NCBI GenBank assembly: GCA_015680685.1
Contig: MNCI01027277.1
Span: forward strand, 90,924-154,923
Direction of reading: 5' to 3'
Length of the DNA stretch: 64,000 bases
Source: Gnetum montanum
Taxonomy: Eukaryota > Streptophyta > Gnetopsida > Gnetales > Gnetaceae
Under the pieces are notes generated by a model that was not told the DNA's origin, did no database searches, and saw nothing but the letters and a program-made list of their open reading frames with translations. The number at the start of each line of letters is the position of its first letter. The stretch's first letter is position 1. A program made the translations under genes and the position numbers. Below are positions 1 through 13,214 of this stretch, one piece after another.

Positions 1-239
1 ATCGGTTGCTTCGACGTTTCCTCTAGAATCCTATAAGATAGAAAGCCTCCAATTGCTGCTTGACCTCTTTGTTTTCCTATTTACAAACCATTTCAGCTTT
101 ACAAAAATGATTTCCTCAAGCATAGTAGCTACTACCTCTAACATTCAGGTCTCCTTCTCGGTTCATGGAATCACATGTGCAGAGCAATCGCCCAACCCAG
201 TGCTAGGGCCATGTTGATCTCTCATTGTTCAAAACCGAG

Positions 240-2430
240 GACCTAAGGGCTTGACTCAGCAATACAAGCAGTATAACTTTCCCTACACTAAGGTTTAGGC
301 AAATTTTCCCTTAGATACACAAGAACTTGAGGACAAACGTAGCTTCAAGTTCACTTACTGTAACTAGAAGGAATTCATTCCCACTCCTAGCATTTCCATT
401 CCTTTGACACAAATGCATCAGTGGCTCTTAGATCAACTGGTAGAAATCACTAGGCTTAGGGAGTCATGAGATATGGCATCTCACCATGATGAGGTGTTCC
501 AATATGGAAAAGAGGAACCAGATTCTTAATCTGAGGGTGGAGGTCAAACTAACCCTACCACCATTCCTCCCATCCCATCCTTTAGTACAAACCTACTCTC
601 TACCATTGCTTCCTTTATGATCACATCTACATCTTCACAACCCACAGTTTCATTGGTAACGGGTACCCATCCCATGCCTTTGGTGTATCAACAACACACC
701 TACTCCCCTATCTCATTCTTAGCTACTACTCCTTTGCAAACTATTCCCTAGTCCATCCATACATCATATCATGCACCTATCATGGCTACACTACCCTATG
801 TTCACACTGTACCTACCTCGCAATTGCATGTAGTTTCTGCCTCTATCCCTATGTCTACACCTGTCCCACTACTAATGATGGGCCCAGGCCCATCCACATG
901 GTGGACCCCATTTACCTCTCTTCCTATTTCATAGCCATCGCAGATGTTCCACTATGCTTGTCGCCAAACATACCACGTCCCAAAAATGGTACAACCAAGC
1001 GTGGGACTATGGTCTATCCCACCGGCCACACAAATGGCCTACCCTGTAGAATAACTAGTGGCTGCTACTCCTACACCATCACCTACCAGGTGGTGGACAA
1101 CACAAGCAATGCCTTTCATAAGGGTTGTCCCAATGGCACTGCCTATGGATCACATCACTACCTCTGCCACATCATAGATGGGAACTACCCCGACAGCTTC
1201 CCAACCATCTGCATCATTCCCAAGTTTGGATCAAGCATTCTAGCTCATCTAGACCCTTACTGAGGAAATTAAACACCTCAAGACTATCGATTCTCATATG
1301 GTACAAGTCATGGACTTTTATCAGGATGATCCCATCAGCCCAGTAGTCCCCACACTAACTTTACCCCCTAGGATGTCACTCCCCCATTTCAAAAAGTACA
1401 ACAGGGAGGGTGATCCCATTGCACATCTTGTTACATTTAGGTATGAGTCCCTTCTTCTACAAAAATGGTTTCATACAATGATCTACATCTTTGCTATGTC
1501 TTTGATAGGGAAAGCCCTTGACTAGTACCGTGTGCTTCCACACTCCTCCATCTCAATCCTAGAGGAGCTCCTAACCCAGTTTGTAATGCATTTCAAGTAT
1601 AACTTGAGACCAGAAGTTACGCTAGATCAACTAATGAGCGTGAAGCAATATCCACTAGAACCGGTCCAGAAATTCATATAGCGGTGGAGCATTATCCTTA
1701 ATGAGATCTGCGAGCCCATCGTGGAGGCCCATTTCCTGGCCATCTTTAAGGGTGCAGTGAATAACTTTATCAAGTCTAAACTATACTACCTCACTCCCCA
1801 GACTCTTAGTTAGGCTTTTTCCTAGACCAAGAGCATACAAGATGCGGCCAAGGCAAGCAAAGACGCAACCTACGTTGCATACAAGAACACCTTTATGAAG
1901 AAGGATAAGGACAAGGGTAAGGCTGCAACAGCCACAGTGGCCACTGTGGCAAATGAAGCCAAATCCAACAATAACAAGAACAACAAGAAAGCAGCCATAG
2001 CAACACCTAATCCCATGCCCAAACAAGGCAACGCAGCTCAACCCTCCACATCTGCATCCAAAGCATCTGCACCACCTAAGCCAAACTTTGAGCATAAAGA
2101 CTGCTCTAAGTATACCCCACTACCTTTCAAGCCTTCAGAACTTCTGAAGAAATTACTAGTGGTGGCATATATCCAACACAAGTGGATGTTAGAGGAAGGG
2201 GTCAAAAAACATCAATGGTACTGGGAACTTCTTAGGAACCCCTCCTTGGCCTTTCTTAACGAGCCTTCAATTCCTAAGAATTTTAGGCTAGAGCAGTTCT
2301 GTGACTACCATCAACAGTGTGGTCATAACATGAATTACTGCATGGCGTTAAAAGATAACATCCAAAGGATGATTGATCAAGGGAAACTAGTTTTAGATAA
2401 AAGCAACTTGGTACATCCCGTAAATTAATC
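240..2430 (+). pseudogene. gag: gag, decayed (copy A)
   Basis: Encodes the remains of the capsid protein that packages element RNA. Fragments in several frames align along copy B gag: an N-terminal block near 255-470, the retrotransposon gag core at about 1298-1790 (FYQDDPIS, then a block ending GKALD), and a lysine/alanine-rich stretch at 1895-2090. A zinc-knuckle variant follows at about 2305-2345 (CDYHQQCGHNMNYC, metal ligands C, H, H, C). The frame is cut by stops such as TAG at 1523 and 1678. The last piece, 1895-2428, is the longest open stretch. Non-functional. Confidence 0.8.
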
Positions 2431-2439
2431 TTTGCATGT

Positions 2440-3950
2440 TTACACGGATCCTCTTAAAGCCAACAATGCCAGATACATTATCAACACCATAGGTGTTGAC
2501 AGTAACCCTAAACTACCCTAACAGCCATTCGTGGTTCATGTGCCTTAGCATAACACACCAATACCACCAATGACTAAGCAAATTTGGTAGCAACCATTTG
2601 TCCTTAGAGTCCCTGCTCGAACATCCAACCCTACACCACCTGTTAGAAAAACCACACATCTGCTGCATGCACTAACACTATTAGTGTCATTCATCATTAG
2701 GGGACCAAGCCATTCAACAGCCCCCACCCCACATAAGACAACATCTCAAGCTTCTCGTCCAAAAAAATAAGAAGATCGTTTGATAGGTGAGGTGTCAATG
2801 GAACGTACGACTCTGGGTACTGCCAAGCCTATGCCCTCATCCTTTGCATCTACATCCTTGTTGCCAAAAGATGACATTGCAACTCATGCATGGTCATCCC
2901 CACCTCACCCAAAAGGGCCTGATCCCATACCTAAAACTATCCCTCCTTGGGATATTCATCTCCTGGAACGAATGGAAGAGGATAAAAGCAGTAAACAAGG
3001 AGGTGTTCCTAACTTGTTAAATGCTCTTACTTAGGCCAAGTAGGCTCTGAAGTAGAAGAACACAATGTTGAGCCTATATGACCTGATTATGACTTCTACG
3101 TCACATCGTGAAGCTTTTTTTCTCATGTTAACGGTAATTCTAGTTGATAAGAACATGCCAACAAAAGAAAAAGAAATTCACTTAGTTATGCTTCCTTGTG
3201 TGCCTATATAACCAAAGTTGTCGCAACTAACTTTTTGCGATGACTTCATTAGGGAAGACCCTGAAAAGGGTCAGGTAACTACAACACCTCTTTTCATCAT
3301 AATTCGGGTCGACCAACACAAGATCCAATGGGTACATGTTGATGATGGGGCTACTACAAATTTCATCCCATTCCCAATAGTGGATAAGCTAGGTTTGGTC
3401 AACCAAATCAGACCCACGACAACGTCATGCTTAAAGTCATTCAATGGGGCATGGGTCGTGGTGAAAGGCACAGTCCACATTGACTTTGTGGTAGGGGACT
3501 AGTTCCCCACTAATGCAATGTATATCGTGATGGAAGAGATGCCTAGGTTTAACCTAATCTTAGGGAGGTCATGGTTAGCACAACTTAAGGCCATCTCTTT
3601 GCCCAAATATCAGGAGATCCATCTACCCTATGTAGGCAAGGAGGTGGTAATCCACAGTGACAAGGTAGCAATGCAAGCAATCAATAACATAGATATGGAG
3701 TAGGGCTTGGAGGTCATAACCTCTGAGAGTGAGGCACCTATCTCCATAGATACTAACTTCTTAGCAAAAGAGCCGGTCCAACAGGCTGGCTTAGAAAATG
3801 AAAATGTGTGGACTGAGTTGCTCTTCTAAATGAAGGATGACGATGTAGATAAATGCCTTGGCAAAGCATCTCAACCCTACACCTCACCAAACCCACCATG
3901 GGTCAGAAAGTAGTTATGTGTAGCATAGCAACCATACTACTTCCTGCCTA
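2440..3950 (+). pseudogene. gag-protease linker and aspartic protease, decayed (copy A)
   Basis: The linker keeps two copies of a QPFV-V/L-H/R-VP motif (about 2520-2610) that is more numerous in copy B. The retropepsin core is at 3218-3700: VHVDDGATTNF carries the catalytic Asp, and FNLILGRSWLAQLKAIS is the C-terminal flap-side motif typical of Tat/Athila proteases. The active-site triad reads D-D-G instead of D-S/T-G. The frame is interrupted by TAG at 3500-3502 and 3701-3703. Copy B shares the D-D-G, so it predates the split of the two copies. Confidence 0.78.
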
Positions 3951-4049
3951 GTTAACACCCTTTGTACATTTACTACTTATTGGCTTTACATTCGTCCATC
4001 TATGCTAGGTACACCAACTTACTTTTTTTAAGAAATGTTCACATATCTT

Positions 4050-4290
4050 CTATTTGTGCCATGGCCCGAAATGGCCTAAAACTTTCAATGGCCCAAAATG
4101 GCCTAAAAATATATCACATGATGGCCCGAAATGGCCTAAAACTATATCGCATCATGGCCTGAAATCACCTAAAACTAGCGACTGCCTGAAACGGCCTAAA
4201 ACAGCCCATGGCCTGAAATGGCCTACAACTAAAACAAAAAGAATAGAAACTGATTGCATAGATAACATACTTAATACATAAACTATGTAG
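4050..4290 (+). repeat. Short diverged tandem array (CCGAAATGGCCTAAAACT units)
   Basis: About seven irregular units of roughly 20-35 bp built on GGCCCGAAATGGCCTAAAAC. The position, just after protease and just past the 3' end of the antisense gene, is the same as that of the 31-copy array at 57851-58749 in copy B, whose unit contains GGCCCGAAATGGCGATAAAC. This is the unexpanded or decayed equivalent. Confidence 0.8.
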
Positions 4291-4388
4291 CATCAATCTT
4301 TCCATAGTCTATCTTTCACTCAAAATTTCACTTAGACAATGTTTGCAATAGTTTTCCAAAAAAAATACAAAAAATCAAAAGCCCGCTA

Positions 4389-7300
4389 TCATACGTCATC
4401 TTCCCCTATGTCATTTCCCTCAGCATCGCCTTCTTCTACATCATCATTCCTGCCCTCTAGAGGCCCTTCTTCTTCATCCAAAATCTACAATAAAAATGAA
4501 GTAATCAGCTAGAGTTATTCATAATAGATAGAAAAATGTAAATTGTTACATCGCAAAAAATAACTAACCCGAGATGGCCCTGCATCTATCTTGAGGGGTA
4601 TGCAATCCAATTCAATCCCGAGGTAGTACCAAACTTCCTCCTCTGTGATATCTTCCTAGTGCCTATCACTTAGTCCAACGTTTTCTACAGCTTTCTCATT
4701 TTCGATGGCTTTTCATCTTGGTGATCCCTAAGAAAAGGAGGCGGTGGTGGTCTCACCTATGGAAAGATTCACTTCCCACTTAGGTGACCCACTGACCACC
4801 ACTTGCCGCATAAACTTGTTGTAGGCTTTAGAAGCACCAATAGTATCCAAGAATGCTTCATGGATAAACAACTTCATTAAAGCATCCCAATATTATTTAC
4901 CATAGGTGGCATGTTCCAGTTTATACATGTGCTTATGATTCTTCTAGAACTACACCCACTCGTAAAATCTAGTGCTATAGTCCTTCCAGTCTTGATTCTT
5001 CTAAGCCAACTAGTCCATCTACATCCACTACTCAATTATCCCCTGGGTGGCCTTGTTGTTGCACCATACAACCATCCAATATCTTGCATAATCTATGATG
5101 GCTATGCACCAATTACCATCATTCTTATCACGCGCTAAGACGAACTCATTCCTAGAACGAAGGTCTCCCACCTCGGTGGTTAGATTGGCTATCTCCCTCT
5201 CTTGCCTCTGGACCCATTTCCACAGGTCTTCATTTATGTGCCTACACTCCCACAGGGAGCATGCCAAGTGCAACGCACATTTGCTATCCTTGTTGTATAT
5301 GTCACGAGGCACCTCGATCACTTTAGGTGGGAATGTAGGCACGGTGTCCACCTTTACTACTCATTTTGGGTCCCACTTGAGACGAAAGACTATTATCATA
5401 CATAAAAGTGCATCATTCACAGTAGTGTAGCAAAGTTTGGCAACTCAATAAGTCTAGTGTAGCAAGCTAAAAGCCTAGTGTAGCCACTTTACTTACCCAC
5501 TTTCAGATCAACCTATCTGAGATAGTTGATCATGTTGTCGACAACCCCCTGCATGAATGTAAGCTTGTTAGGGATCTCGGCCAATGATTCTAGCTAAATC
5601 AAGAGAGGTCCTGTAGTGTTAATTATGGTGTCTTCCATATAACTAAATGCATCAGTATTGACCAAGATGGACTACAATGAAGCTGATGAAAAACACAAAT
5701 GATAGTGTAAAGGCTCCTACCCAACAAACCCTCAGGGGTGATAGCATAGGGATCACACATTGACATACTATTGAAAATATGGTCAAACTCATTAGCTTCT
5801 AATTGCAGATACCCTTCTTTCTTGCTTAAAATTATGGCAGCACCCTCCACGTTCATCTGTTCATCTAGTGCTAAATTGAATTCACCAAAAGGATCATTAG
5901 CAGAGGTCCCTTCCTGGTTGACAGGGGCTTCTTCTTTATTTGCTAGGGCCTTTCTTTTTAAGGCACCAGCATCCTCCTCATCAGTGGGGGAATCCTTCTC
6001 ATCGATTGAAAAGTCCCCCTCATTGGTAGGGTCCTTTTCTTTGTCGATGAGGGCCCCTTCCTTTATGGCAATGGTTCCTTCTCTCTTGACCAGGGTCCTT
6101 CCCCCTATGGTTGGGGCCCTCGCATCTTTATTAGCTGCCCCCATTTTCGAGGCCAACATCTCCTGATCACCTTCTTTTTCTTCTTCTTCTTCATCTGGCA
6201 GAAAAGTAAGTTATCATTAGGCTTAGCATGTTAAACTAAAATTAATGCTACACTATGCTATGCTCCCTAGTGTAGCATAGTGTAGCAAGCATTAACCAAG
6301 TTAGTGAAGAAATAAAAAACTAAAATGACAAAAGCACTTACCAATGGGGGGCTGCACCTTGTGTAGCTTGAATCGCAATGCCCATCCCTCTTCTTCTTCA
6401 TTATGGGGAGGCTCCTCAGCTAGATGAGACCTCTATCACCACAAATTGGTGGCCACCGTCTCTATGATAAGACATTTCCCCTATGATACACTATCGGTAG
6501 TAGCAGGGGATGCCCCTCTTATGTTGTCCTAAACACAGAAGTTGTGGACCACCCGATACTTAGTCATCATAGAAAATGACTCCTCAATTGCTTCTGGGGG
6601 ATCTTGGGCTTGGATGGTCTGGAAGACTTGGCAGATCCATGGTTTGGAAATCTGGTTAAGATCCTACATAACCCATACTCCATTCTCATGAAACACCAAG
6701 AATTCCATGAAACACCGTAAGCAAGATATGTAAAAAGCATGATGCACGTTGAAACATGAATCATGCTTCTTATGAAGCTTGATCATTTTGGCTTGAAGGC
6801 CTTTGCAGAGATGCCTAGCCCAATAGTAATGGGCCCCCTCTTCCATGACCTCCCTCATCACCCAGGCTTGCTTAATCCCAATGATTTTTCCTTGGGAAAG
6901 AAGTTGAGGGAAAGCACGAGCACAAAAGATGGGGTAGATGTCTTTGGCTACTCTCAGCTTCACTGTTGCCATAAGGATCGCCTTTTTTCCCTTTGCCACC
7001 CCTAGCCACTTCTCAATATCCTCGTGATGGTTTGCTTCTCTTTTGGTCTTTGCCCATATGAGAAGATCATCAAGGACACCGAAGAGGTCCATGAATAACT
7101 GGTCGTTGATTTCAAGGACCATTTGCACACCATGCACATGTGTGTCGAAGCAGTCTACCTTTTTATAAAATGAATTAGCTAGGGCCATCATCTTAGTGGA
7201 AAGGATGCTTGGGTTCATGGCCAGGAATAAATCCATGAGTCTAGTGTTTTGAACATGTTTGGTCAACAATTTCAAGGCCCTGCTGCAAAGCCAATGTTGA

Positions 7301-9018
7301 GTCTCATCTACCTCCCCATACTTGAAGTAGATGTTGGCTTCATGATGCCCAAAGGTGATCACTGTTACCTCCTCGGACTTCTTTGCTACTGTAACAATTT
7401 GCACATGAAGAAAAGAAAAAAATATATATATATAACTTAGATAAGCAGAAAATAGCATAAAAACAAGATCAACACTCAAACATGCAAGCAACTCACTTTT
7501 TAAGTTACCAGGTTTAAATGGTCATGGGAATGGCGGAAGATCCACCAATACATCTTTAACGGTAATTGGTTTAAAGGGTGCCCAATCCCTATCCAACAAA
7601 TCCAACTCCTTGCCTCTATTGTAAAGTTGGGAATACCAGGTTGGGTAGGTTTTGTACTCACCACTACCTTGGCCTATCACACCCATGCGCATATTCTTAG
7701 CAGAAGAAAACTCCCATAGCGCCATCTATGCTAAGGCCAATGCATCAGTGTCATCATGAAGTCCATCCTTGTTGATAAAAAACCTGGTAACAAAAACATG
7801 TTATTAATATTTGCCTAGCATAGCAAGTATTGCATAGTGTAGCAAAATATGTTCACAAAACTCACCCACTGGCATAGTAAATGATTCTTGGTGGGTTTTG
7901 AAAACAAGTTCCATTGTGACATGCAATAAATAAAGTATTGTACAGATGGTAGAAATTGTATTCGGGCATCTCCCAGATCCAAGCCAGATGCGTTAAATTT
8001 TTTGAGTGCTAATTGGATCCTCCTCCATACCCACTCCTAATTGCTCCATCCATCAAAAATCTTAGAATACCCAGATTTTCCCTTGGCAATAGGGTTTTTG
8101 TCACTACAGCTACTACCTCCTCCGACAAGTGTGACCAAACGATCACATTGAAGTGCTAGAGGAGAAATTATAGGAAGTCACATGCACCTTCCTGGAACCA
8201 TATTTCTTGCTATCCCACACTCACATTTGGTGGAGGAATGTTGGCCATCGGTTTGCTTAGGCAACATAAGATGCCTACAATTTCAAGGATAATTAAGATT
8301 GACCTTAGCACCACCCTGCATAACACAAATGCATAGCATAGCAAAATTAGCAGTTAACAGGTAGCGTAGCATGATTCTCTCTCCATGCATGTAATGTAGC
8401 AAAAAACACAAAGGCGATAGTATAGTAGAATTAGCCTAGCATAGCAACGAAAAACTAAACACAAATCTTTTGACAAGAAAAAATTCAATGCACTGTGCTA
8501 ATTTCAAAAAATATTTTACCTGATAGAATGATTTGGATTATGCCATGAGAGACACGTGTTACGCTGTCAAATCACATGCATGGCCAAACCCTCCTAAGGG
8601 TTGCACAATATGCTATTCGCATGCTGAGTTGCTAAAATTGCCTAAACTTCTGTGGCAAGCCAGCCATAGCAATGGTGGTTTAGGCAACACTGCATGCAAC
8701 CTTAGCACATCTTTTGTACACCGTCATAGTGAAATCAGCAACAATGATAGTGTAATGGCCAAAATAATTATAAAAATGATAATAGGAAATGCAAATTCCA
8801 AGATAAAAAATCACAGAAACAAAAAAAAATAGAGAAATTAGAAGGATAACTACAGCATAGAAAAACAAAAATAAAGGATAATAGCATAGCAACTTAGTAG
8901 GTTGACAAAATTTCCTTCCACATCGCGACACGCGCCTATGAAAAATGCCCCAGGGTCTCCTTCACTTCATCTACCTTGGTGAGTACTAGGTGTTTGCGTT
9001 CTTTCCTGGGAACCATCG
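4389..9018 (-). pseudogene. Seven-exon antisense gene inside copy A (HAD/NIF-like N-terminus, acidic C-terminus)
   Basis: Reads opposite to gag-pol. Proposed exons, high to low: E1 9018-~8895, E2 8315-7866, E3 7783-7509, E4 7388-6342, E5 6194-5497, E6 5389-4569, E7 4484-4389. Borders are GT-AG (donors GTGAGT, GTAACT, GTAAGT, GTAAGT, GTTAGT; acceptors such as TTGTTACAG and TTTTCTGCCAG). E2 and intron 2 have exactly the lengths seen in copy B (450 and 82 nt). E2 keeps ILEIVGIL, GACDFL and FNVIVWSHL, as in NLI/FCP1-type phosphatases. E4 is open for about 240 codons. E6 keeps a coiled-coil-like block (5351-5100). E7 encodes an acidic tail rich in D and E. Several stops make this copy dead. No function is known; the HAD assignment rests on motif reading only. 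Confidence 0.8.
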
Positions 9019-9148
9019 TTTTGATCACTAATTCTTTCTTACTTGCTACGCTGAATTACCTTGCTCTTAGTTAGCACAATCGCTCTATGCTCTGAATGAA
9101 AGCTCTACAATGTTATGGTGAACATGACAAGTTTACCAAGGGTAAACC

Positions 9149-9161
9149 CCTATTTATAGGC
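9149..9161 (-). promoter_or_regulatory. TATA box of the antisense gene, copy A
   Basis: On the minus strand this reads CCTATAAATAGGGG, about 135 bp before the proposed ATG at 9018-9016. Copy B has a TATA box at the matching place and distance (about 150 bp before its ATG), which supports a dedicated promoter. Confidence 0.62.
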
Positions 9162-9317
9162 AAAAATGATGAAACAAAACCTGCCATTTTCTCTTCCCGA
9201 TTAGTGTGGGACGTCCCGTATAGCATAGCATTCTCCCATAGCATAGAGGCACTATTCACATTATGGCAAGTGGGCTTGATAGAAAACTTCGATCCACCCT
9301 AGACTAGCCATTTTCCT

Positions 9318-9640
9318 TTGCAATTATAGCAAGTTAGTAGTCTACAAAGACCTTAAACTAGCAACTCTAACAAGTTAGCAATCTGCAAAGACCTTAAACT
9401 AGCAGTCTTGACAAGCAACTTTAATCTTGTTAGCAGTCCGCAAAAACCTTAACCTAATGCTTCATAGTCTTGCTGAGTAGCTTGTTAGTGGTCCACAAAG
9501 ACCTTAAACTAACACTTTTAATTTAACCTGTCAATGGTCTGCAAAGACCTTAAACTAGCAGCTTTACATTTTTGCACCAAGGCAGTCCACTATGACTTTA
9601 AACTAGCAAGTTACAAATTCTGTATTATGCTTTGTGATTA
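9318..9640 (+). repeat. Diverged tandem array with GACCTTAAACTAGCA core (copy A, before RT)
   Basis: About six units of 50-70 bp, each with CTGCAAAGACCTTAAACTAG or a close variant. It lies between the antisense promoter and the start of RT. Copy B has a 30-bp array with an ATTAAACTGCCG core at the same place (63478-63650). Confidence 0.8.
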
Positions 9641-9749
9641 TTTCAATTGTTCATGTCTCATTACTGTTTTACAAATGTCTACTATGCACTATTGTTGCAA
9701 ACAGGTATCCCTTGACTAGGCATTTATCTCATTTTGATAGGTTGAGCAA

Positions 9750-11395
9750 GAATGGCAATGCACTATGATCTTTCTTCACCTCTATCTTTCATAGGTCCAC
9801 ATGGCAAGCTTGCAAGAAAATTGAACCCCAAGTCAATAGACTGGGGATCATCTATAGATAGCACTGTAACATCCTTGCAAACATTCCCAGACTAGCCTAA
9901 ACATCTGGTCCAAGCCTTAGATTTAAAGACTAGGGATGTAACTAAGGACCCTCTCATTGAGATGCTTGTGACCACATCCAGGGGGCAAATAAAAACGTTA
10001 AAGCTTAGCTCCCTCCTAGATTCGCAGATGCACAATGGTGTAGCCAAGGTACTATAGAATAACATCGAAGTATTTGCATGGTCTTACAATGACATGCCAG
10101 GTTTGAACCCAAGGCTTATATAGCATAACATTGTCCTAGATCCACGGATGAAAGCAGTTAGGTAGAAGGCTCGAAAGATTAAACCAGATATTGCACTAGC
10201 TGTATGGGATGAAATCACCAAGCTATATCAAGTTGGTTTCATCTGAGCATTTGATTACTTGGAGTGGGTGTTGAACATCGTGGTGGTCTCTAAGAAAATG
10301 GGAGGAATACGCATCTATATAGACTTATCAGATCTTAACAAAGTGACAATCAAGGATGACTTTCCACTATCAAGTATTAATCAACTCATCAATACTATGG
10401 CATTCATGCTCTGTTATCTTTCATGGATGATTTCTCTAGCTACAACCAAATTTGCATGAACCTAGAGCATTAGTTAACAACAACCTTCACAACCCCATGG
10501 GGGACTTTCTATTATACTATGATGCCCTTTGGGCTCAAAAATTCTGGAGCAACCTACCAGCAAACTATGACATACATCTTTAGCGACTACATCTTAGAAA
10601 CGTTGAACGACTATGTGGATGACATAGCGGTCAAATCTAAAGAGGCTGCTAATCATCCCAATTATCTAGGTGTAGTTCTCAAGCATTGCTAGATGCATGA
10701 TTTATGTCTTAACCCAAAAAAGTATGTCTTCAGGGTGAGAACCAAACACATGTTAGGGTTTGTAGTATCAGAGGCTGGCATACGAGTGGACCCTGATATA
10801 GTTAAGGCTATTTTTAGTCTAGTGCCTCCTACAAATATTAAAGAATTGCATGGGTTACAAGGTAGACTATAGTTCATCATAAGGTTATAGCGAAGTTGAC
10901 TGACAAGTTACATCCCATGCAACACTTACTTAAGAAAGGAGTTAACTTTGAATGGATAACATAATGCCAACAAGCCTTTGATGATCTGAAGAATGAGCTT
11001 TTACACCTCCCAAATATCTACAAACCATAGAGGGATAAGCCTTTCTTCATCCACCTTGCCACCTCAGACACATCTATTATGGCACTGTTACGTCAGAAGC
11101 AGGATGATGGCTCTGAAATTCTAGTGTATTACCTAAGTCATGCATTGATAGCGTATGAGGCAAGATACAACGAGGTGGAGAGAAACTACCTTGCCCTAGT
11201 ATTTGCGTTAAAGAAGTGGAGGCATTATCTGTTTCATAGTAAAGTTAACATCATTTGCAAGAGCAATGTACTCTGAGCTATCATGAATAATCTATATGAG
11301 AGTAGTAGGATAGCCCAGTGGAAAGCCATAACCATAGAATTCGATTTGCATTATGTGAGCCAATCATCGACAAAGGGTCAAGCTATAGTAACATA
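9750..11395 (+). pseudogene. pol: Reverse transcriptase and RNase H, decayed (copy A)
   Basis: The RT region starts with a block matching copy B at 63796 (GPHGKLARKL versus GPYGAIERSI). It continues with RT motifs VVSKKMGGIRIYIDLSDLNK (about 10280-10340), PWGTFYYTMMPFGLKNSGAT (10491-10550) and the catalytic NDYVDDIAV (about 10608-10636). The gypsy-type RNase H follows at 11020-11280 with YYLSHAL, ERNYLALVFALKKWRHYL. Stops and shifts interrupt every frame (for example TAG near 10035 and TGA at 10456-10458). It would copy element RNA to DNA if intact. Confidence 0.85.
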
Positions 11396-11399
11396 ACTT

Positions 11400-11885
11400 A
11401 TGACCTCACCTATCGATGATCAGCGAATCATAGATCCTAAATTTCCTAACGAGAATGTTAGCATTATCAACACTATCCTGTTGCATCTTGAAGCTACTTT
11501 GCATTTTGACAATGCCTCGACCACGCGAGGGGGTAGTGCAGCTACCATCATTACATTCCCCTTTGGGAAAATGCAACCTTTTGCTTATCGCTCTACATTC
11601 CTTTGTACAAACAACGTGGCAGAGTACAAAGGGTTACTCAGGGGCCTCTTAGCAGCCCAAGCACTAAGCATACAACACCTAGTGATTTGTCAAGATTTAC
11701 AACTCATTGTGAATCAAATCACCAAGGTCTATGCCTATAAGGCTACACACATGTAGCCCTACTGTGACCTAGTGAAAATTCTACTTAAAAAATTTACAAC
11801 AACAAATGTGCAACACGTTCCACACAACGAAAACACCATAGAGGATGCCTTGGCCACCCTAGCATTGAATGTGCCATCATAACTA
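11400..11885 (+). pseudogene. Second (archaeal-type) RNase H domain, copy A
   Basis: A 118-codon open stretch at 11400-11756 carries LHFDNASTTRGG and FLCTNNVAEYKGLLRGLLAA, then QDLQLIVNQI. This matches the additional aRNH domain of plant Tat elements, where the usual motifs are FDGAS, TNNxAEYxALI and DSxLVxxQ. The catalytic Asp of FDGAS is kept (FDNAS). TAG at 11754-11756 ends the frame, and the tail (HVPHNENTIEDALATLAL) continues to about 11880. The domain places copy A in the Tat clade. Confidence 0.85.
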
Positions 11886-12139
11886 TTTGCAAGTTTTCTT
11901 GCTTCAACTACCAAGTGTACAAAGCCTTTCACTTAGGCGGTACACGTAGCCTCTGTTTAGTGTTGCAGATACCCAGGAGTGGTACACCAACATTAAAGCC
12001 TACCTGCAACATGGTGAGCCCCCGAGCAGATTTACATCTACCCAGAGAGATGCAATCTACAAGCATGCCAGGTAATATGTGCTCATGGGAGACAATGCCC
12101 TGTGCAGATGTTCCTTTGATGGAATATTGTTGGCATGCG

Positions 12140-13198
12140 TAAATGAGGAGCAAGCATAGAAGCTCATTAATGAAGTACACGAAGGATTGTGTGGTGGACA
12201 CATATCACCTAGGGCCATGGCTGAAAAAATCAAATGCCTAGAGTACTACTGTCCTCACATGGAATTCGATTGCCTAGCAAAAGTTAAGACTTGTGATATG
12301 TGCCAAAGATATGCAAATCTTATACACATGTCACCTACAGAACTACATCTAACATAGATTTCAGTAATGGGGACTAGACATCATAGGAGCTATCGTGCCT
12401 AAGTCTTCCACAGGACATAGCTTCATCATCACCGTCACCAAGTATTTTACAAAGTGGGTGGAGGCTATTCCCTTGAGGAAGACTACACCCCATCAGGTTT
12501 GCCACTTCATTTTGAACAACATTGTTACAAGGCTTGGTCTTCCCATGACTATTGTGATCGACAACGGGCCATAGTTCAATAATACAAAAACCAAAACCTT
12601 CTGCAAAAATCTTGGCATCAAGTAATCTTTCTCCTTGCCATACTACCCATAGGCAAATGGACAAGAAGAAGCTATGAACAAGTCCATCATCAACTTGCTC
12701 AAGAAAATGCGTAACAACAGCAAGAGGCTATGGCATGAGCAAATCCTCTATGTGTTGTGGGCTTATAGGACGATGTGCAAGACTATGCCAAGTAAGACTC
12801 CTTACAATCTTGTTTATGGATCTGAAGTGATATTACCTCTTGAGTTGCAGGTACCGTCCCTATCAAACATCATGAGCGAAGCCTAGAACAATGAGTTGAG
12901 GATCATTGACCTTAACTCAATAGAGGAGGAACATGCATAGACACTTGGTCACATAGAGCAATATCAAAATAAACAATGGTAGAAGCATCATGCAAATATG
13001 CACCAACAACTGATACATAAGGGAGACCTCATTCTCAAGGCTGTCCGTGAGCATGTGAACAAATTCTTAGCAATCTGGGAAGGTCCGTTCATGGTCAAAA
13101 AAGCCTTTGGGAATGGGGCCTTCAAGTTGGCAGACATGGATGGCAACGAGTTTGCAAATCCTATAAATCATTCATACCTCAATCCATACTACATTTGA
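12140..13198 (+). pseudogene. Integrase, decayed (copy A)
   Basis: Zinc-binding N-terminus at 12180-12320 (GGHISPRAMAEKIK, CDMCQRYA). Catalytic core at 12370-12700 with GLDIIGAIVPKSS (first D), IVIDNGP (second D) and NGQEEAMNKSIINLLKK (E). The C-terminal end WEGPFMVKKAFGNGAFKLAD stops at 13196-13198. TAG and TAA codons lie within the core. This enzyme would insert the element DNA. Confidence 0.85.
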
Positions 13199-13214
13199 TG
13201 CAACAAACATCTGC

